NCBI GenBank assembly: GCA_032622095.1
Contig: CP136067.1
Location: forward strand, 54,165,899 to 54,229,898
Source: Siphonodentalium dalli
Lineage: Eukaryota; Mollusca; Scaphopoda; Gadilida; Siphonodentaliidae
Direction of reading: 5' to 3'
DNA: 64,000 bases
Each line of letters starts with the position of its first letter. The stretch's first letter is position 1. The translations under genes were made by a program, and so were the position numbers. The notes beneath the pieces are model-generated. The model saw only the letters and a list, made by a program, of their open reading frames with translations, made no database searches and had not been told where the DNA came from. Below, one piece after another: positions 23,421 to 35,684 of this stretch.

Positions 23421-24418
23421 GGTGACCAACTTGAATGGTTCAATTTTGTATGAAAGATACAATTAAAATATAACAAATATCCTTGGCAGTTGTCAGTAAA
23501 TGTTAAAACGTCTTCTCCAGAACTGCAAGACTGAATGGGGTCATATTTGGGGATGGTGCACAGGGGTCTGTGAGGACCTCTGGTCCAATATGGCCTCCAG
23601 GGATATGTTTTTCAAATTCTAAAATTTGTAGAAAAGTATCAAAAATGTCACAAAATTCACAGAAAACAACTAGCAATAGCATATGTAGTAAATAACACTA
23701 AACTGGTAGCATATTTTAAAAATATGTATCACTTTATATAGTTACAAACCAAATTTTTCTGATTTTGTGCGCACATACAGGCATACCAGTCAGATAATTT
23801 CCCTAAAGTACATTTTGATTCAGGAGAACTCCATAAGAAAATGTTTTGAGAAATCCACATTTTTTTGCACCAAAATGTATTTAATTTCAATTTTCCAAAG
23901 TGAGGGTATGACACCATATGAGTTGTGACTCGACTTCACCATAAAGTAAACAGCTTTGTTTGACACAAATTGCAGTGTCTTGTTTATACAGTAGGTTAGG
24001 TTCACTCAACCACCCAAACCATATAATATAACATAGCCAACCTGGTCCAAATCCCAATCAGGATTAATCAAGAGATTGTTCAATCAACGCCCACTGGCAG
24101 AAAGAAACTGACTACAGTGATAGTCAAACAGCTGTGAGATACCTGGTTGTGACATTTCACATTTCAAATACTTACTTAAAAACCTGAGAATAAAGTCATG
24201 TGGCATAATGTATGGGTTTATAGAGATCTTCCAAATCAGGATTTACCTTTATTTATGGAAATTGCACAACTACAAACCCTGTGCGTGTGCACAAAGTTGG
24301 ATTTTAATTGGAAAGAAAGTATTGCACGATTCCAATTTCTATCACAGGAAAAGTGTTGTTTACTGTATATAATGCATGTATAGTTGTTTTTAGCCACCAC
24401 CATAAAGTTTGCCATTTT
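23421..24418. other. Mostly unique AT-rich DNA
   Basis: A short B-like fragment (GACTGAATGGGGTCATATTTGG) lies near 23530. Otherwise no supported feature. Confidence 0.35.
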
Positions 24419-25199
24419 TAGCTCACCTGAGACCAAGTCTACGGTGGAGCTCTAGTCATCACTCCTCGTCCATCTGTCAACAATTTTTTGAACATCTCCT
24501 CTGGAACCGTAAGACCGAATTGGTTCATATTTGGTGTGGATGTTCCCTTGGTGACTCTCATTCAGATTTGTTCAAATGAGGTCACTGGGTAAAATAGTTG
24601 CGAAACCAGGGCCATAACTCTATTCCTCCATAGTAATTCTTACGACTTCTTGTCAAGAACCATTGGGCCGATTTAGCTGATATTTGGTATGGAGGGACCT
24701 TAGGTGACTGGGGTTCAGATTTGTTCAAATGGGGTCACTGGGTCAAATAGGGGCAGAGCCAGGGACATAACTCTAAAAAAAATAACATTTTTGCATTTTT
24801 ACCTTTAATTTTTGTTTAGACGCATCACAGCGTCATATTTCTAACTAGATTTTTCTTAGCACATTCTTCATCTGTATGGATTTTGGTATCATTTATTTAA
24901 CCCTTTTCTCTCTTGTTTTTTTATTTAGAATTCATCCAAGACAGGATGAATCAAACATTTTTCTTCTGATAAGACACCAAATTTGGTATATGAATTTTTG
25001 ACACCTGTATACAGATCAAGATATTTTAAAAGAGTTATGGCCCTTTATAATTCAGGCTGTATTATTGAAGGAGCCAATTTATCACTATGGACACTTGATA
25101 CTACTGGGAGAGACTGCTTGCTTGCAGACATGTTTACACCATCTGTAAAGCTGTGATTGATGACTGTATTCCAGTTCTCTGTGCAATATTAGTTAATCC
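24419..25199 (+). mobile_element. Family B repeat followed by a C-like unit
   Basis: The 5' hairpin is at 24419-24453 (TAGCTCACCTGAGAC … GTCTACGGTGGAGCT), then CTCGTCC and TCAACAATT, three internal units, and a C-like piece with CCAAATTTGGTATATGAATT and GAGTTATGGCCC at about 25030. Confidence 0.65.
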
Positions 25200-25415
25200 A
25201 CAGGTTCATGGCATAATAGTTAAAAGAGTAAAATCCAAGATGGCTGCCAGTGGCCATGTTTTATGGCAGATTGACTCCAAAATGGCTCGTTCACATCTAC
25301 ATGTCAATATTAACATGCATGAGAAATTTCATGAAAATCAAACACTCGAGTCTGTAGCCCGTGCTATTGGATTGAATTTTGAAATCCGAGATGGCTGCTG
25401 GTGGCCATGTTTTTT
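25200..25415 (-). repeat. Family P monomer fragment
   Basis: It carries GAGTAAAATCCAAGATGGCT, then ACATCTACATGTCAATATTA and a second GATGGCTGCTGGTGGCCATG in the orientation opposite to 1469-2790. It ends exactly where a new B hairpin starts (25417). Confidence 0.6.
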
Positions 25416-26540
25416 TTAGCTCACCTGAGACAAAGTCCAGTGGGGCTATAGGTTACACTGGTGTAAATGTTTTCCATAGGCCTCCGTGCTAACGTTTAGC
25501 GTGTACTGTTGGCAATATAAATGTTGGGTCCAAAATTTTCTTTAAATTTGAAAAATTTACATTTGGGGCAACTTTTTAGCCAAAAAAATCATGTCTGTCT
25601 AGCAGTGAATTCGCCTGTAAATCTTGTGTTTTCGTAACTAGTGTCAGAACCGCATAAAAAAGGCTGTCATATTTTAGGCCACACCAAAAAATTCAAACTT
25701 CACTACAAAGGGTTTAATTCATGTGCCAATGGCTATTTTACCCATGGGAAATCATAAAAAAGCACACAAGGCTTATTGACCAATCAGGGCCCAGTGTCTA
25801 TTTTATTCTCTCCTATATATTCCTCCCGCATCCACTAGATGTCACTCCGTACCCTATTTACACCAGTGTAACCTAAAGTCGTCACTCGTCCATCCATCAA
25901 CAATTGTTTAAACATCTTCTCCGGAACCATAAGACAGAATGGGTTCATATTTGGTGTGGATGTTCCTCAGGTGACTCGCATTCAGATTTGTTCAAATGAG
26001 ACAACTGGGTCAAATAGTTGTGAAGCTGGGGCCACAACTCTTTACAATAATAATAATGACCAGTTTTATATAGTGATTACTTGCTCTAACATGCTTGGTA
26101 CAATATTGCCCCAGTCATTTGTACAAGCCAACAAATTGAACCGGCTGCAGCCATTGGAGGAGCTGCTCTAGTTTGATCAGAACATGCTCTGATACTCATC
26201 AGTATGACAAGCTGACTGGTACTCTTTAAACGCATGAGTGATGCGAAGCCGACACAGTATGAATGACCTTGCTCAAGGGTCACAACTTGGCGTGGGTTTT
26301 GAAATGGCGAGCAATCCCGACAATTGCATGTCGCTCAATGGAGGAATGGAGGGTCCTTGGTTTACTGGTGTTCAGATTTGTTAAAATGTGGTCACTGGGG
26401 GCAAACATGGACAGAGCCAGGGTCACTATCTTTAAAAAAAAAACATTTTTTTTTTTTAGATTTAAAGACATTATGGACTTGTTTGATTCATGGAACTGAT
26501 AAGTTAGTATTCAGGCGTTATGCCAACCTGTAGAATGTAG
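25416..26540 (+). mobile_element. Family B repeat interrupted by other sequence
   Basis: A degenerate 5' end at 25417-25450 is followed by ~430 bp of non-B sequence. TTACACTGGTGTAAAT at 25451 and the inverse TTTACACCAGTGTAACCT at 25857 frame that insert, and B sequence resumes with AAAGTCGTCACTCGTCC and CAACAATTG. The insert 25451-25874 is therefore probably a separate small inverted-repeat element. Confidence 0.5.
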
Positions 26541-26930
26541 CATTCTACTAACATCGCCGAAAATTTCAAAGAAATCGACCACTACACTCAATAGAAAACA
26601 TCGTCAAAACTAAGCTCAAATGTAAATATTTACATCTGGATTCCGGACGCAACAATTGGCGACAAACAAACACAAATGATTTCGCCATCCAGAGTCAGTG
26701 CATTTAATTAATATATCAGAATGACGGTGTGTGTTGGCAATTTGGATTAATATTCGTTAAAAAGAACAACTTTAATATTCTACATTTTTGGATCACCCTA
26801 CCGGAGTGTTGCACATCACTTTTAACTCATTGCTCAATTTAACAAAAAAAAAGAAGAACTTTTTTTAAATGGAAAAAAAAAACATTTGGATTTTACTCCT
26901 TGCTCAATTAATTTTTTGACCAAAGGTACG
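26541..26930. other. Unassigned AT-rich DNA
   Basis: Contains A/T runs and short B-like or P-like scraps; nothing else supported. Confidence 0.3.
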
Positions 26931-27402
26931 ACTTGTAGCCCATACCAAAAGATTTAGTCATGCAAAGAGTAAAACCCAAGATGGCTGCTGGCGGCCATGT
27001 TTTATGACTCGTTCCCATCTACATGTCAATGTTAACATCCATGACAAATTTCTTGATTATACGACCAAAGGTACAAAAAGGATTTTGTCATGCAAAGAGC
27101 AAAATCTAAGATGGCTGCCGGCAGCCATGATTTTTGGCCCAATAACCTCAAAATGACTCGTTCCCATCTACATGTCAATGTTAACATCCATGACAAATTT
27201 CTTGATGATACGACCAAAGGTACAAAAAGGATTTTGTCATGCAAAGAGCAAAATCTAAGATGGCTGCCGGCAGCCATGATTTTTGGCCCAATAACCTCAA
27301 AATGACTCATTCCCATCTACATGTCAATGTTAACATCCATGACAAATTTAAAGATTATCAGACAAACAGTACGGCCTGTAGCCCGTACTAATGGATTGCT
27401 TT
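26931..27402 (-). repeat. Family P tandem units with a 149-bp near-identical pair
   Basis: The units starting TGCAAAGAGCAAAATCTAAG at 27091 and 27240 are essentially identical over more than 100 bp (through GGCAGCCATGATTTTTGGCC), so this is a recent local duplication. The longest frames here cross two units and are artefacts. Confidence 0.7.
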
Positions 27403-27403
27403 T

Positions 27404-28370
27404 TAGCTCACCTGAGACGAAGTCTCCGGTGGAGCTATAGTCATCACTCCTCGTCCGTCAACAATTCTTCGAACATCTTCTTCTGAAGTTCCATTGGACT
27501 GAATTGGTTCATATTTGGTGTGGATGTTCCCTAGGTGACTCTCATTCAGATTTGTTCAAATGAGGTCACTGGGTCAAATAGTTGCGAAGCCAGGGCCATA
27601 ACTCTATTCCTCCATAGTAATTCTTACAACGACGTCTTGTTCAGAACCATTGGGCCGATTTAGCTAATATTTGGTATGGAGGGTCCTTGGGTTTTGTTCA
27701 AATGAGGTCACCCGGTCAATTAGTTGAGAAACCAGGGCCATAACTCATAGTAATTCTTACAATGACTTGTTCTAAAAAAAAAATTGGCCGATTTAGCTTA
27801 TATTTGGTACAGAGAGACCTTGGGTGACTGGGGTTCAGATTTGTTCAAATGGGGTCACTGGGTCAAATAGGGGCAGAGCTAGGTACATAACTTTAAAAAC
27901 AAAAAATTTAATTTTTGCATTTTGACCTTTAATTTTTGTTTAGGACACATCACAGCCTCATATTTCTTACCTAGATTGTTCTTAGCATGTTCTTCATCTG
28001 TATGGAATTTGGTATTGTTTATTTAACCCCTTCCACTCTTGTTTTGATATAGAATTCATCCAAGACAGGATTACTCAAACATTTTTCATCTTATCAACAC
28101 CAAATTTGGTATATGAATTTTTGACACTTATATACAGATCAAGTTAAAATATGGGTTTGATCCGATATATTTTAACAGAGTTATGGCCCTTTATAATTCA
28201 CACCTCTTTGCTATGCTCTATTAATTTTTAAGAGAACACTGAAGCCTGTATTATTGAAAAAGCCAATTTATCATAGTGTGGTCATCTGATACTCTTGTTG
28301 AAGACTGCTTGCTTCAGACCAGTTTACCATCTGTCATTACAAGACATGACATTAGCTAAACAACTATTCT
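27404..28370 (+). mobile_element. Family B repeat with C-like 3' part
   Basis: Perfect 5' hairpin at 27404-27437, then CTCGTCCGTCAACAATTC, three to four B units and a C-like unit near 28090-28190 (GGTTTGATCCGATATATTTT, GAGTTATGGCCC). The order matches 24419-25199 closely, so this B plus C combination is a repeated composite. Confidence 0.65.
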
Positions 28371-29330
28371 ACTAGAGTCTACAAGAATAAATAGGAATAG
28401 TCCATTGTTCCTTTATCCAAGCCTGGACATAGTGTGTCTGACATTTGCAGAATGAAGTCCCCAGATGGTGAATTTAGTGTTGCTACCCCATACAGCAGGC
28501 TAGCTTCACCAAATACACCCTCAATTACCCTATTCTGCTTAGGCCTCATCTTCTGGGACAATTTCTTTTTAAACATGTTTTAAAATTTGAAAAAAGTGAC
28601 ACCATTATAACATCTGCAGAGTTATGATACTTTACTCTTTAATGAAATTATGGAAACATTCCACCCTCCCCCTCCCACATGGCCCAGACGCAACCATGCC
28701 ATCAACCAACATCCCTTCCAAGCCATATCACCTCTCAATTTAATACCTCTTCTCACCACAGAGGCATATATATCTGTAAGGTACAGGTCATTAATTATAT
28801 AAACTGGCCAGATGACATGTATTATTCTAATCTAAACATATGTAGCAATTTAACAACAAACTGGTGCTCCCATGGTTAGGTGATGACTGACATTCAATGA
28901 TACTGTGAATGGCTTTGATTTCTTCAAGTCTGGAAATAGTGTCTGACATTTACATAGTGAGGTCCCCAGATGGTGAATTTAGTGTTGCTACCCCATACAG
29001 CATGCTAGCATCACCAAATACACCCGCTAGGGACCTAATTCTGCTTAGTCCTCATCTTCTGGGAAGTATCCCAAGTATCAAATTGACAGTTTGATTTAGT
29101 CACTTTTTCCACCTGTTCAGTTTCAATGTCCCCCTAATTTGCAGAAGATAAAATGCATAATTGAGGTGCTCAATGGGTGTGTATCACCAACTTCAACTGT
29201 AGGACTGCCTTACAGAATATTGTCATTAAATCCACATTTTTGGGACCTAATTCTGCAAATGTCAGACATACTAAATTCAGGTTTGGCCATTTCATATTAT
29301 TTTTTTAATCACCACTTATCCAGATGAAAT
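28371..29330. repeat. Cluster of GCAGAATGAGGTCCC foldback repeats
   Basis: Degenerate inverted pairs built from GCAGAATGARGTCCCCAGAK and GGTGAATTTAGTGTTGCTA occur at 28449-28550, 28958-29045 and 29190-29270. Cleaner copies are at 43675-43770 and 43984-44077. Confidence 0.5.
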
Positions 29331-29872
29331 CATACGACTAACATTCAAAGAAAAATGGGGGGGGGGGGTATATATTGGATTAAATTTGTCTTCTATCTGT
29401 CAGGCTTCCATCCGTCTGCCTGTTGAGATGTCTATCCATCCATCTATCAACAATTGATTTCTTCTCCATATTAAAGACGGAATTTGTTTATATAGTTCAG
29501 TGTGCATGTTCCCTAGGTGTCTCACAATCAGATTTGTTCAATTAAGTTCATCACATCAAATACATGTAGGTGCCAAGCCAGGGCCATAACTCTTTCCCTC
29601 CATAGTAAGTCTTAAAACAGTTTTTTCTCAAGAACCATTAGGCCTTTTATAGCTTATATTTGGTATGGAGGGGCCTTGGGTGACTGGGGTTCAGATTTGT
29701 TCATGTGGTCATTTTTAGGAAATGAGGTCCCCAGAGGGTGAATTCGGTGATGTTAGGCCACCTTGCGGAATATTGTCATTAAATTCACCTGCAAAGGTCA
29801 GACACTAAATACAGACTCGGCTGTTCCAATATTAGTTTCTTAACCAGCACTTATCCAGGTGAATCATACCCT
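29331..29872 (+). repeat. O-type end and degenerate B units
   Basis: GGGGGGGGGGGTATATA at 29357 is followed by TCTATCCATCCATCTATCAA, then B units (CAGATTTGTTC, GCCAGGGCCATAACTCTTTC). It ends at the left breakpoint of the tandem duplication. Confidence 0.5.
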
Positions 29873-30344
29873 GATTTTTCAAAGAAAATTGGGGGGTATA
29901 TTGATATTACTAGATGAATGGATCTCATAGATGAGGATTCACATTTGTTCTAATAGGGGCAGAGATAAGAGATTTAACTCTCCTCTATGCCGTTTGGTAC
30001 TGGTATAATAATATTGATTTCTAGACAGCCTGGGTGGGGGCAATGGGGAGGACCGAATTGGCCACAAATTTGAACTTGGGGGTGTCAGGTTGGTAATTAT
30101 CAAACGTTTGAAAGCTTGAAGTACTGGTACCAGTCGTAAAATTCAACCTAAGAGGAATGTACAAAGTGATTTTTGTGAACTTAGTACTGTGGTATGGTTG
30201 TCCTCTTTAAAAGGTAAGAGGTTGGAAATTTGTCCATGTTTAGAACTTAAGTGATTGTGTCAAGTACTGACTCTTGTAGTCTTCAGAGTCCCTGTCTTCC
30301 CAGTCCTTACAGTCTGGTGAGCGCCCCACAGTCATTGACTGTCT

Positions 30345-30563
30345 TGTTGAAATCCATATGGCCATAGGTGGCCATGTTTTTTGGCCGAATGACCCCAAAA
30401 TGACAAATGCTATGTACCATGACAAATTTCATAATAATCCGACCAAAGGTACGACCAGCACCCATGCTAATGGAAATTGTTGATGGACGTCTCCACGCGC
30501 ATGGACAACGGATACCAAGCCATGGCAATAGCTCAAATTTTACAAGTAAAGTTGAGCTTAAAA
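30345..30563 (-). mobile_element. Family P 5'-end fragment, minus orientation (unit 1)
   Basis: GGATACCAAGCCATGGCAAT, then AGCTCAAATTTTACAAGTAA and GTTGAGCTT, is the reverse complement of the P 5' hairpin and leader seen at 1469-1530, followed leftward by one monomer. Unit 2 carries the same at 35685-35885. Confidence 0.65.
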
Positions 30564-30589
30564 TTGGACAGAACCCACCTTGAGGTCAC

Positions 30590-32837
30590 CCAAAGAACCA
30601 TATGAAGCCATCTTGGATTTTACTCTTTGCATGACTAAATCCTTTGGCGCGGGCTACAGGTTGTAGCTTCGATCGGAACATCATGAAATTTGTCATGGAT
30701 GTTAACAATGACATGTAGATGGGAACGAGTGATTTTGGGGTCGTTCGGCCGAAAAACATGGTCGCCAGCAGCCATCTTGGATTTTACTCTTTGCATGACT
30801 AAATACTTTGGCCTGGGCTACAGGTTGTAGCTTCGATCGGAACATCATGAAATTTGTCATGAATGTTGACATTGACATGTAGATGGGAACGAGTCATTTT
30901 GGGCTCATTCGGCCAAAAAACATGGCCGCTGGCAGCCATCTTGGATTTCAAGATTCAATCCATTGGCGCGGGCTACAGATCGTACTGTTCGCCTGATCAT
31001 CATGAAATTTCTCATTGATGTTAATAATGACATGTAGATGGGAACGAGTGATTTTGGAGTCGTTCGGCCAAAAAACATGGCAGCCATCTTGGATTTTACT
31101 CTTTGCATGACTAAATCCTTTGGCGCGGGCTACAGGTTGTACCTTTGGTCGAATCTTTATGAAATTTGTCATGAATGTTGACATTGACATGTAGATGGGA
31201 ACGAATCATTGTGGGGTCATTCGGCCAAAAAATATGGCCGCTGGCGGCCATCTTAGATTTCAAAATTCAATCCATTGGTGCGGGCTACAGGTCGTACTGT
31301 TTGTCTGATCAACATGAAATTTGTCATGGATGTTAATATTGACATGTAGATGGGAACGAGTCATTTTGGGGTCGTTCGGCCAATAAACATGGCCGCCAGC
31401 AGCCATCTTGGATTTTACTCTTTGCATGACTAAATCCTTTGGCGCGGGCTACAGGTCGTAGCTTTGATCGGAACATCATGAAATTTGTCATGGATGTTAA
31501 CAATGACATGTAGATGGGAACGAGTGATTTTGGGGTCGTTCGGCCGAAAAACATGGCCGCCAGCAGCCATCTTGGATTTTACTATTTGCATGACTAAATC
31601 CTTTGGCGCGGGCTACAGGTCGTACCTTTGGTCTGATCTTTATGAAATTTGTCATGAATGTTGACATTGACATGTAGATGGGAACGAATCATTTTGGGGT
31701 CATTCGGCCAAAAAACATGGCCGCTGGCAGCCATCTTGGATTTCAAGATTCAATCCATTGGCGCGGGCTACAGGTCGTACTGTTCGTCTGATCATCATGA
31801 AATTTGTCATTGATGTTAATAATGACATGTAGATGGGAACGAGTGATTTTGGAGTCGTTCGGCCAAAAAACATGGCCACCAGCAGCCATCTTGGATTTTA
31901 CTCTTTGCATGACTAAATCCTTTGGCGCCGGCTATAGGTTGCCTTTGGTCTAATCTTTATAAAATTTGTCATGAACGTTGACATTGACATGTAGATGGGA
32001 ACGAATCATTGTGGGGTCATTCGGCCAAAAAACATAGCCGCTGGCGGCCATCTTGGATTTCAAAATTCAATCCATTGGCGCGGGCTACAGGTCGTACTGT
32101 TCGTCTGATCATCATGAAATTTGTCATGAATGATAACAATGACATGTAGATGGGATCGAGTCGTTTTGGGGTCATTCGGTCAAGAAACATGGCCGCCAGC
32201 AGCCATCTTGGATTTTACTCTTTGCATGACTAAATCCTTTGGTGCGGGCTACAGGTCGTAGCTTTGGTCAGATGGTCATGAAATTTGTCATGAATTATAA
32301 CAATGACATGTAGATGGGAACGAGTCGTTTTGGGGTCATTCGGTCAAAAAACATGGCCACCAGCATTTTACTCTTTGCATGACTATATCCTTTGGCGTGG
32401 GCTACAGGTCATACCTTTGGTCTGATCTTTATCAAATTTGTCATGGATGTTAACACTGAATGTGGGGTCATTCGGCCAAAAAACATGGCTGCCAGCGGCC
32501 ATCTTGGATTTCAAAATTCAATCCATTGGCGCGGTCTACAGGTCGTACTGTTCGTCTGATCATCATGAAATTTGTAGGTCGTAGCTTTGGTCAGATCTTC
32601 ATAAAATTTGTCATGGATGTTAACAATTATACGTAGATGGGAACGAGTCCTTTTGTGGTCAATTGGCCAAAAAAAAATGGCCACCAGCAGCCATCTTGTA
32701 TTTTACTCTTTGCATCACTAAATCCTTTGGCGCAGGTTAGACATTTCAATTAGCACCTTTCCTATTCCTCCATTTACTGTCAACCATTAAATTATTCCCC
32801 TACCTAAGTTGAGCTACAGTGTCATTGACACTTTCAT
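30590..32837 (+). mobile_element. Family P tandem array with 3' end (unit 1)
   Basis: About 13 monomers with landmark GGGCTACAGG at roughly 30651, 30813, 30969, 31127, 31283, 31446, 31607, 31767 and onward. It ends in AAGTTGAGCTACAGTGTCAT with the terminal hairpin. Two monomer types occur, marked by TTTCAAAATTCAATCCATTG and TTTTACTCTTTGCATGACTA. Confidence 0.75.
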
Positions 32838-33136
32838 TATGTTTACCCATGGTATGGTAAACATAGTATCGACGTCCGGATTGCCCACTCATCGTTTGTC
32901 TGTCCATCTGTAGACACTTTATGCATGGTGCGATAACTCAACATTTTCTATCTGGTCAGAACCAAATTTTTTATATGAATTTCTCAGCCCAAAAGACAGA
33001 TCGAGTTCGATTATGGGTTTGATTCAACTATTTTTAACTGAGTTATGGCCCTTTTTCGAAAATTATTCACTCAAAAAAAAACACATTATTTTGAATTCCT
33101 TGCACAATTTAAAAAAAAAAAAAAAAAAAATTTAAG
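32838..33136 (+). mobile_element. Family D element, 5' hairpin and first unit (unit 1)
   Basis: TATGTTTACCCATGG and TATGGTAAACATA form a 28-nt foldback at 32838-32865, followed by CGTTTGTCTGTCCATCTG and a C-like unit (AGATCGAGTTCGATTATGGG, GAGTTATGGCCCTTTTTCGA) and an A-run. It abuts the P 3' end directly. Copies are at 37398-37680 and, reversed, 42245-42828. Confidence 0.65.
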
Positions 33137-33140
33137 TTAA

Positions 33141-33608
33141 AGGTACTCAACCCGATAAAACTCCTCTCAATTACTATTTCAATGGCTTCGGGGGTCAAAA
33201 ATATTTGATTCGAGTCGAGGAAGTCACCCATCAAAGCTCAGATTTGTTAGATATCGATTTTAGAAATCTATTATTTTTCATTATCGGGAATACTATCTGG
33301 CCCAGAACTCAGTCAAAATTGAGTTAAAATTACCACTTGATTTTAGAGTTATCCATCCTTGTCTGTTTGAATAGATTTGGAGAACACATCCAGAGCAGAT
33401 TACGGCAGTTAGTAGTACTGATCTCGAGTTTATAACAAATTTTAAAATCAACATCTAATAACTCTGAGCTTTGTTTGATGGGTTCCTCGACTCGAATCAA
33501 ATATTTTTTACCCCCAAAGCCAAAGAAATAGTAATATAGGACCCTCCGATCGGATTGTTGTTGTTGGAATCTGTTGAGATGGGGACCCTCTTTACGGGTT
33601 GAGTACCT
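33141..33608. mobile_element. TTAA-flanked MITE-like element, present only in unit 1
   Basis: TTAA (33137-33140), AGGTACTCAACCCG … CGGGTTGAGTACCT, TTAA (33609-33612). The 468-bp insert is absent at the equivalent AAGTTAACAAAATTTG in unit 2 (37742), which carries one TTAA. TTAA target duplication is the mark of the piggyBac superfamily. Relatives are at 40882, 48943 and partly at 43200-43320. Confidence 0.85.
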
Positions 33609-33854
33609 TTAACAAAATTTGAAAAAATATCATAACTCTGCCAAGGGTACCTCAAGTCACCCACACACCAAATTTGGTTTAAATCAGTCCAAACTCTTGT
33701 GTTATGTACTGGTAAATTTGTTTGGAGCGATATTAAACCCAATTCAACGATTCCATCCCATGCCTTTTGACTACTTATCTATTAATATGGCTATATCATT
33801 TTCTGATATCTCTTATTCCAATGTTCAGATAAAGAAAGCTATGGTATCTAATTT

Positions 33855-34540
33855 TTATACGCCCTTTTGAAAAAAGTTTGTATTATGTAATCAGTCGGTC
33901 TGTCGTCTGTCCGTCCGTTTTGGTTTTGGTTTCCGATCGATAACTTGAGTTTGGATTATTTGATCTGAATCAAAGTTGATATGTGTATTTTCCAGCTAAA
34001 GATACAGGCCAAGTTCGAATATGGGTTCCGTCCAATTATTTTACATGAGTTACGGCCCTTTTGTTCACTTAGAATTTGGCCGTCTGAACATTTTTGGTTT
34101 CCGACAGATAACTCCAGTTTGGATTATTTGATCTGAACCAAAGTTGGTATGTGTATTTTCCAGCTAAAGATACAGGCCAAGTTCGAATATGGGTTCCGTC
34201 CAATTATTTTTACATGAGTTACAGCCCTTTTTCGACTTAGAATTTGACCATCTGTTAACATTTTTAGTTTCCGACCGATAACTCCAGTATGGATTATTTG
34301 ATGTGTATTTTCCAGCTAAAACTAAAGGCCATGTTCGAATATAGGTTCTGTCGAATTATTTTCACATGAGTTATGGCCATTTTCAACTTATAATTTGACT
34401 GCATTTTGGCATGAAATTAGGGGTATATCAGATATTCTTAAAATGTAAGATCAAAGTGTTATTTTATTTTGCGGTAGTACAATTCAAAATGGCGAAAGGA
34501 CGTATTTTGCCACGCCCTAGCGATGCTCTTGTTTAAAAAT
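33855..34540 (+). mobile_element. Family C element (unit 1)
   Basis: A degenerate hairpin start TATACGCCCTTTTGAAAA is followed by GTCTGTCCGTCCG, three to four units with GATACAGGCCAAGTTCGAAT and GAGTTACGGCCCTTTT, and the tail GCCACGCCCTAGCGATGCTC TTGTTT. The unit 2 copy is at 37995-38690. Confidence 0.65.
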
Positions 34541-34996
34541 GTTTCAGCAATACACATGGCATGCTATTGACAGAAGACCAGAAAATCTTTGCTGCATTTC
34601 ACAGCTGAGTATATCACTACAGATGGTCATATAAATGTTATAGGTTTAATAGAGATGCCAAGGTTTAGCTGATTAGTGATTAGTTGACAGCTCTGCTATA
34701 GCTATATGCTATATATTAATGGGTCAGCAGTGGTGGGCTTATATTGATGGTTGTGTTGTTGTTGGTAGAATTTGATACATTACCATTGTAAACTTAAATT
34801 GGACTCTATTCCATGTCCGGGTCAGCTTATCACATTTAATCCAAGGCTGCGCTGGTGCAGCATTACAGATCCTGTGCCAGTGCATTCTCTTATACATGCG
34901 AGTGACCCATACATTCCAATAATTTGTGTTATGTACATTTGTCTATAATAGTACATATCAGTATACTCTATAATTCAACATCAAACTCTAATTTAT
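34541..34996 (+). other. Right end of duplication unit 1, with a decayed CCAGTGCATTCT element
   Basis: Contains AAGGCTGCGCTGGTGCAGCA and GCCAGTGCATTCTCTTATAC, one half of the foldback family seen at 49790 and 50470. Otherwise unassigned. The unit 2 copy is at 38691-39156. Confidence 0.45.
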
Positions 34997-35684
34997 GATT
35001 TTTCAAAGAAAATTGGGGGGTATATTGATATTACTAGATGAATGGATCTCATAGATGAGGATTCATATTTGTTCTAATAGGGGCAGAGATAAGAGATTTA
35101 ACTCTTCTCTATGCCGTTTGGTACTGGTATAATAATATTGATTTCTAGACAGCCTGGGTGGGGGGCAATGTTTGAGGCAATGGGGAGGGATTGGAGATTT
35201 GACCCCCTATTTTGATCAAAAGTTAAAAATTTCATGCCCGATACTAAATTAGTTGTAGATTAGATGTTCACACCAAAAATAGGTTAGAACTGTTCTCGTA
35301 GTTTGGTTGATTTTCTAACATGTATGTTTTTTAAACCATCAGTCCATATGTTTCTACTTCAGGTTTAAATGTTGGACCGAATTGGCCACAAATTTGAACT
35401 TTATGGGGGTGTCAGGTTGGTAATTATCAAACGTTTGAAAGCTTGAAGTACTGGTACCAGTCGTAAAATTCAACCTAAGAGGAATGTACAAAGTGATTTT
35501 TGTGAACTTAGTACTGTGGTATGGTTGTCCTCTTTAAAAGGTAAGAGGTTGGAAATTTGTCCATGTTTAGAACTTAAGTGATTCTGTCAAGTACTGACTC
35601 TTGTAGTCTTCAGAGTCCCTGTCTTCTCAGTCCTTACAGTCTGGTGAGCGCCCCACAGTCATTGACTGTCTTGTTGAAATCCAT

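Larger units (their letters stand above)
29873..34996 (+). repeat. Segmental tandem duplication, unit 1 (5.1 kb)
   Basis: Sequence from TTTTTCAAAGAAAATTGGGG at 29875 recurs from 34999 at an offset of 5124. Homology to unit 2 runs through the P array, D end, C element and the unique-looking 34536-34996, with near identity. The breakpoints share TGATT (29872-29876, 34996-35000, 39152-39156). Confidence 0.88.

Noticed and set aside
27032-27316. 94-codon minus-strand frame
   Set aside because: It spans two near-identical 149-bp repeat units in different frames; repeat artefact.
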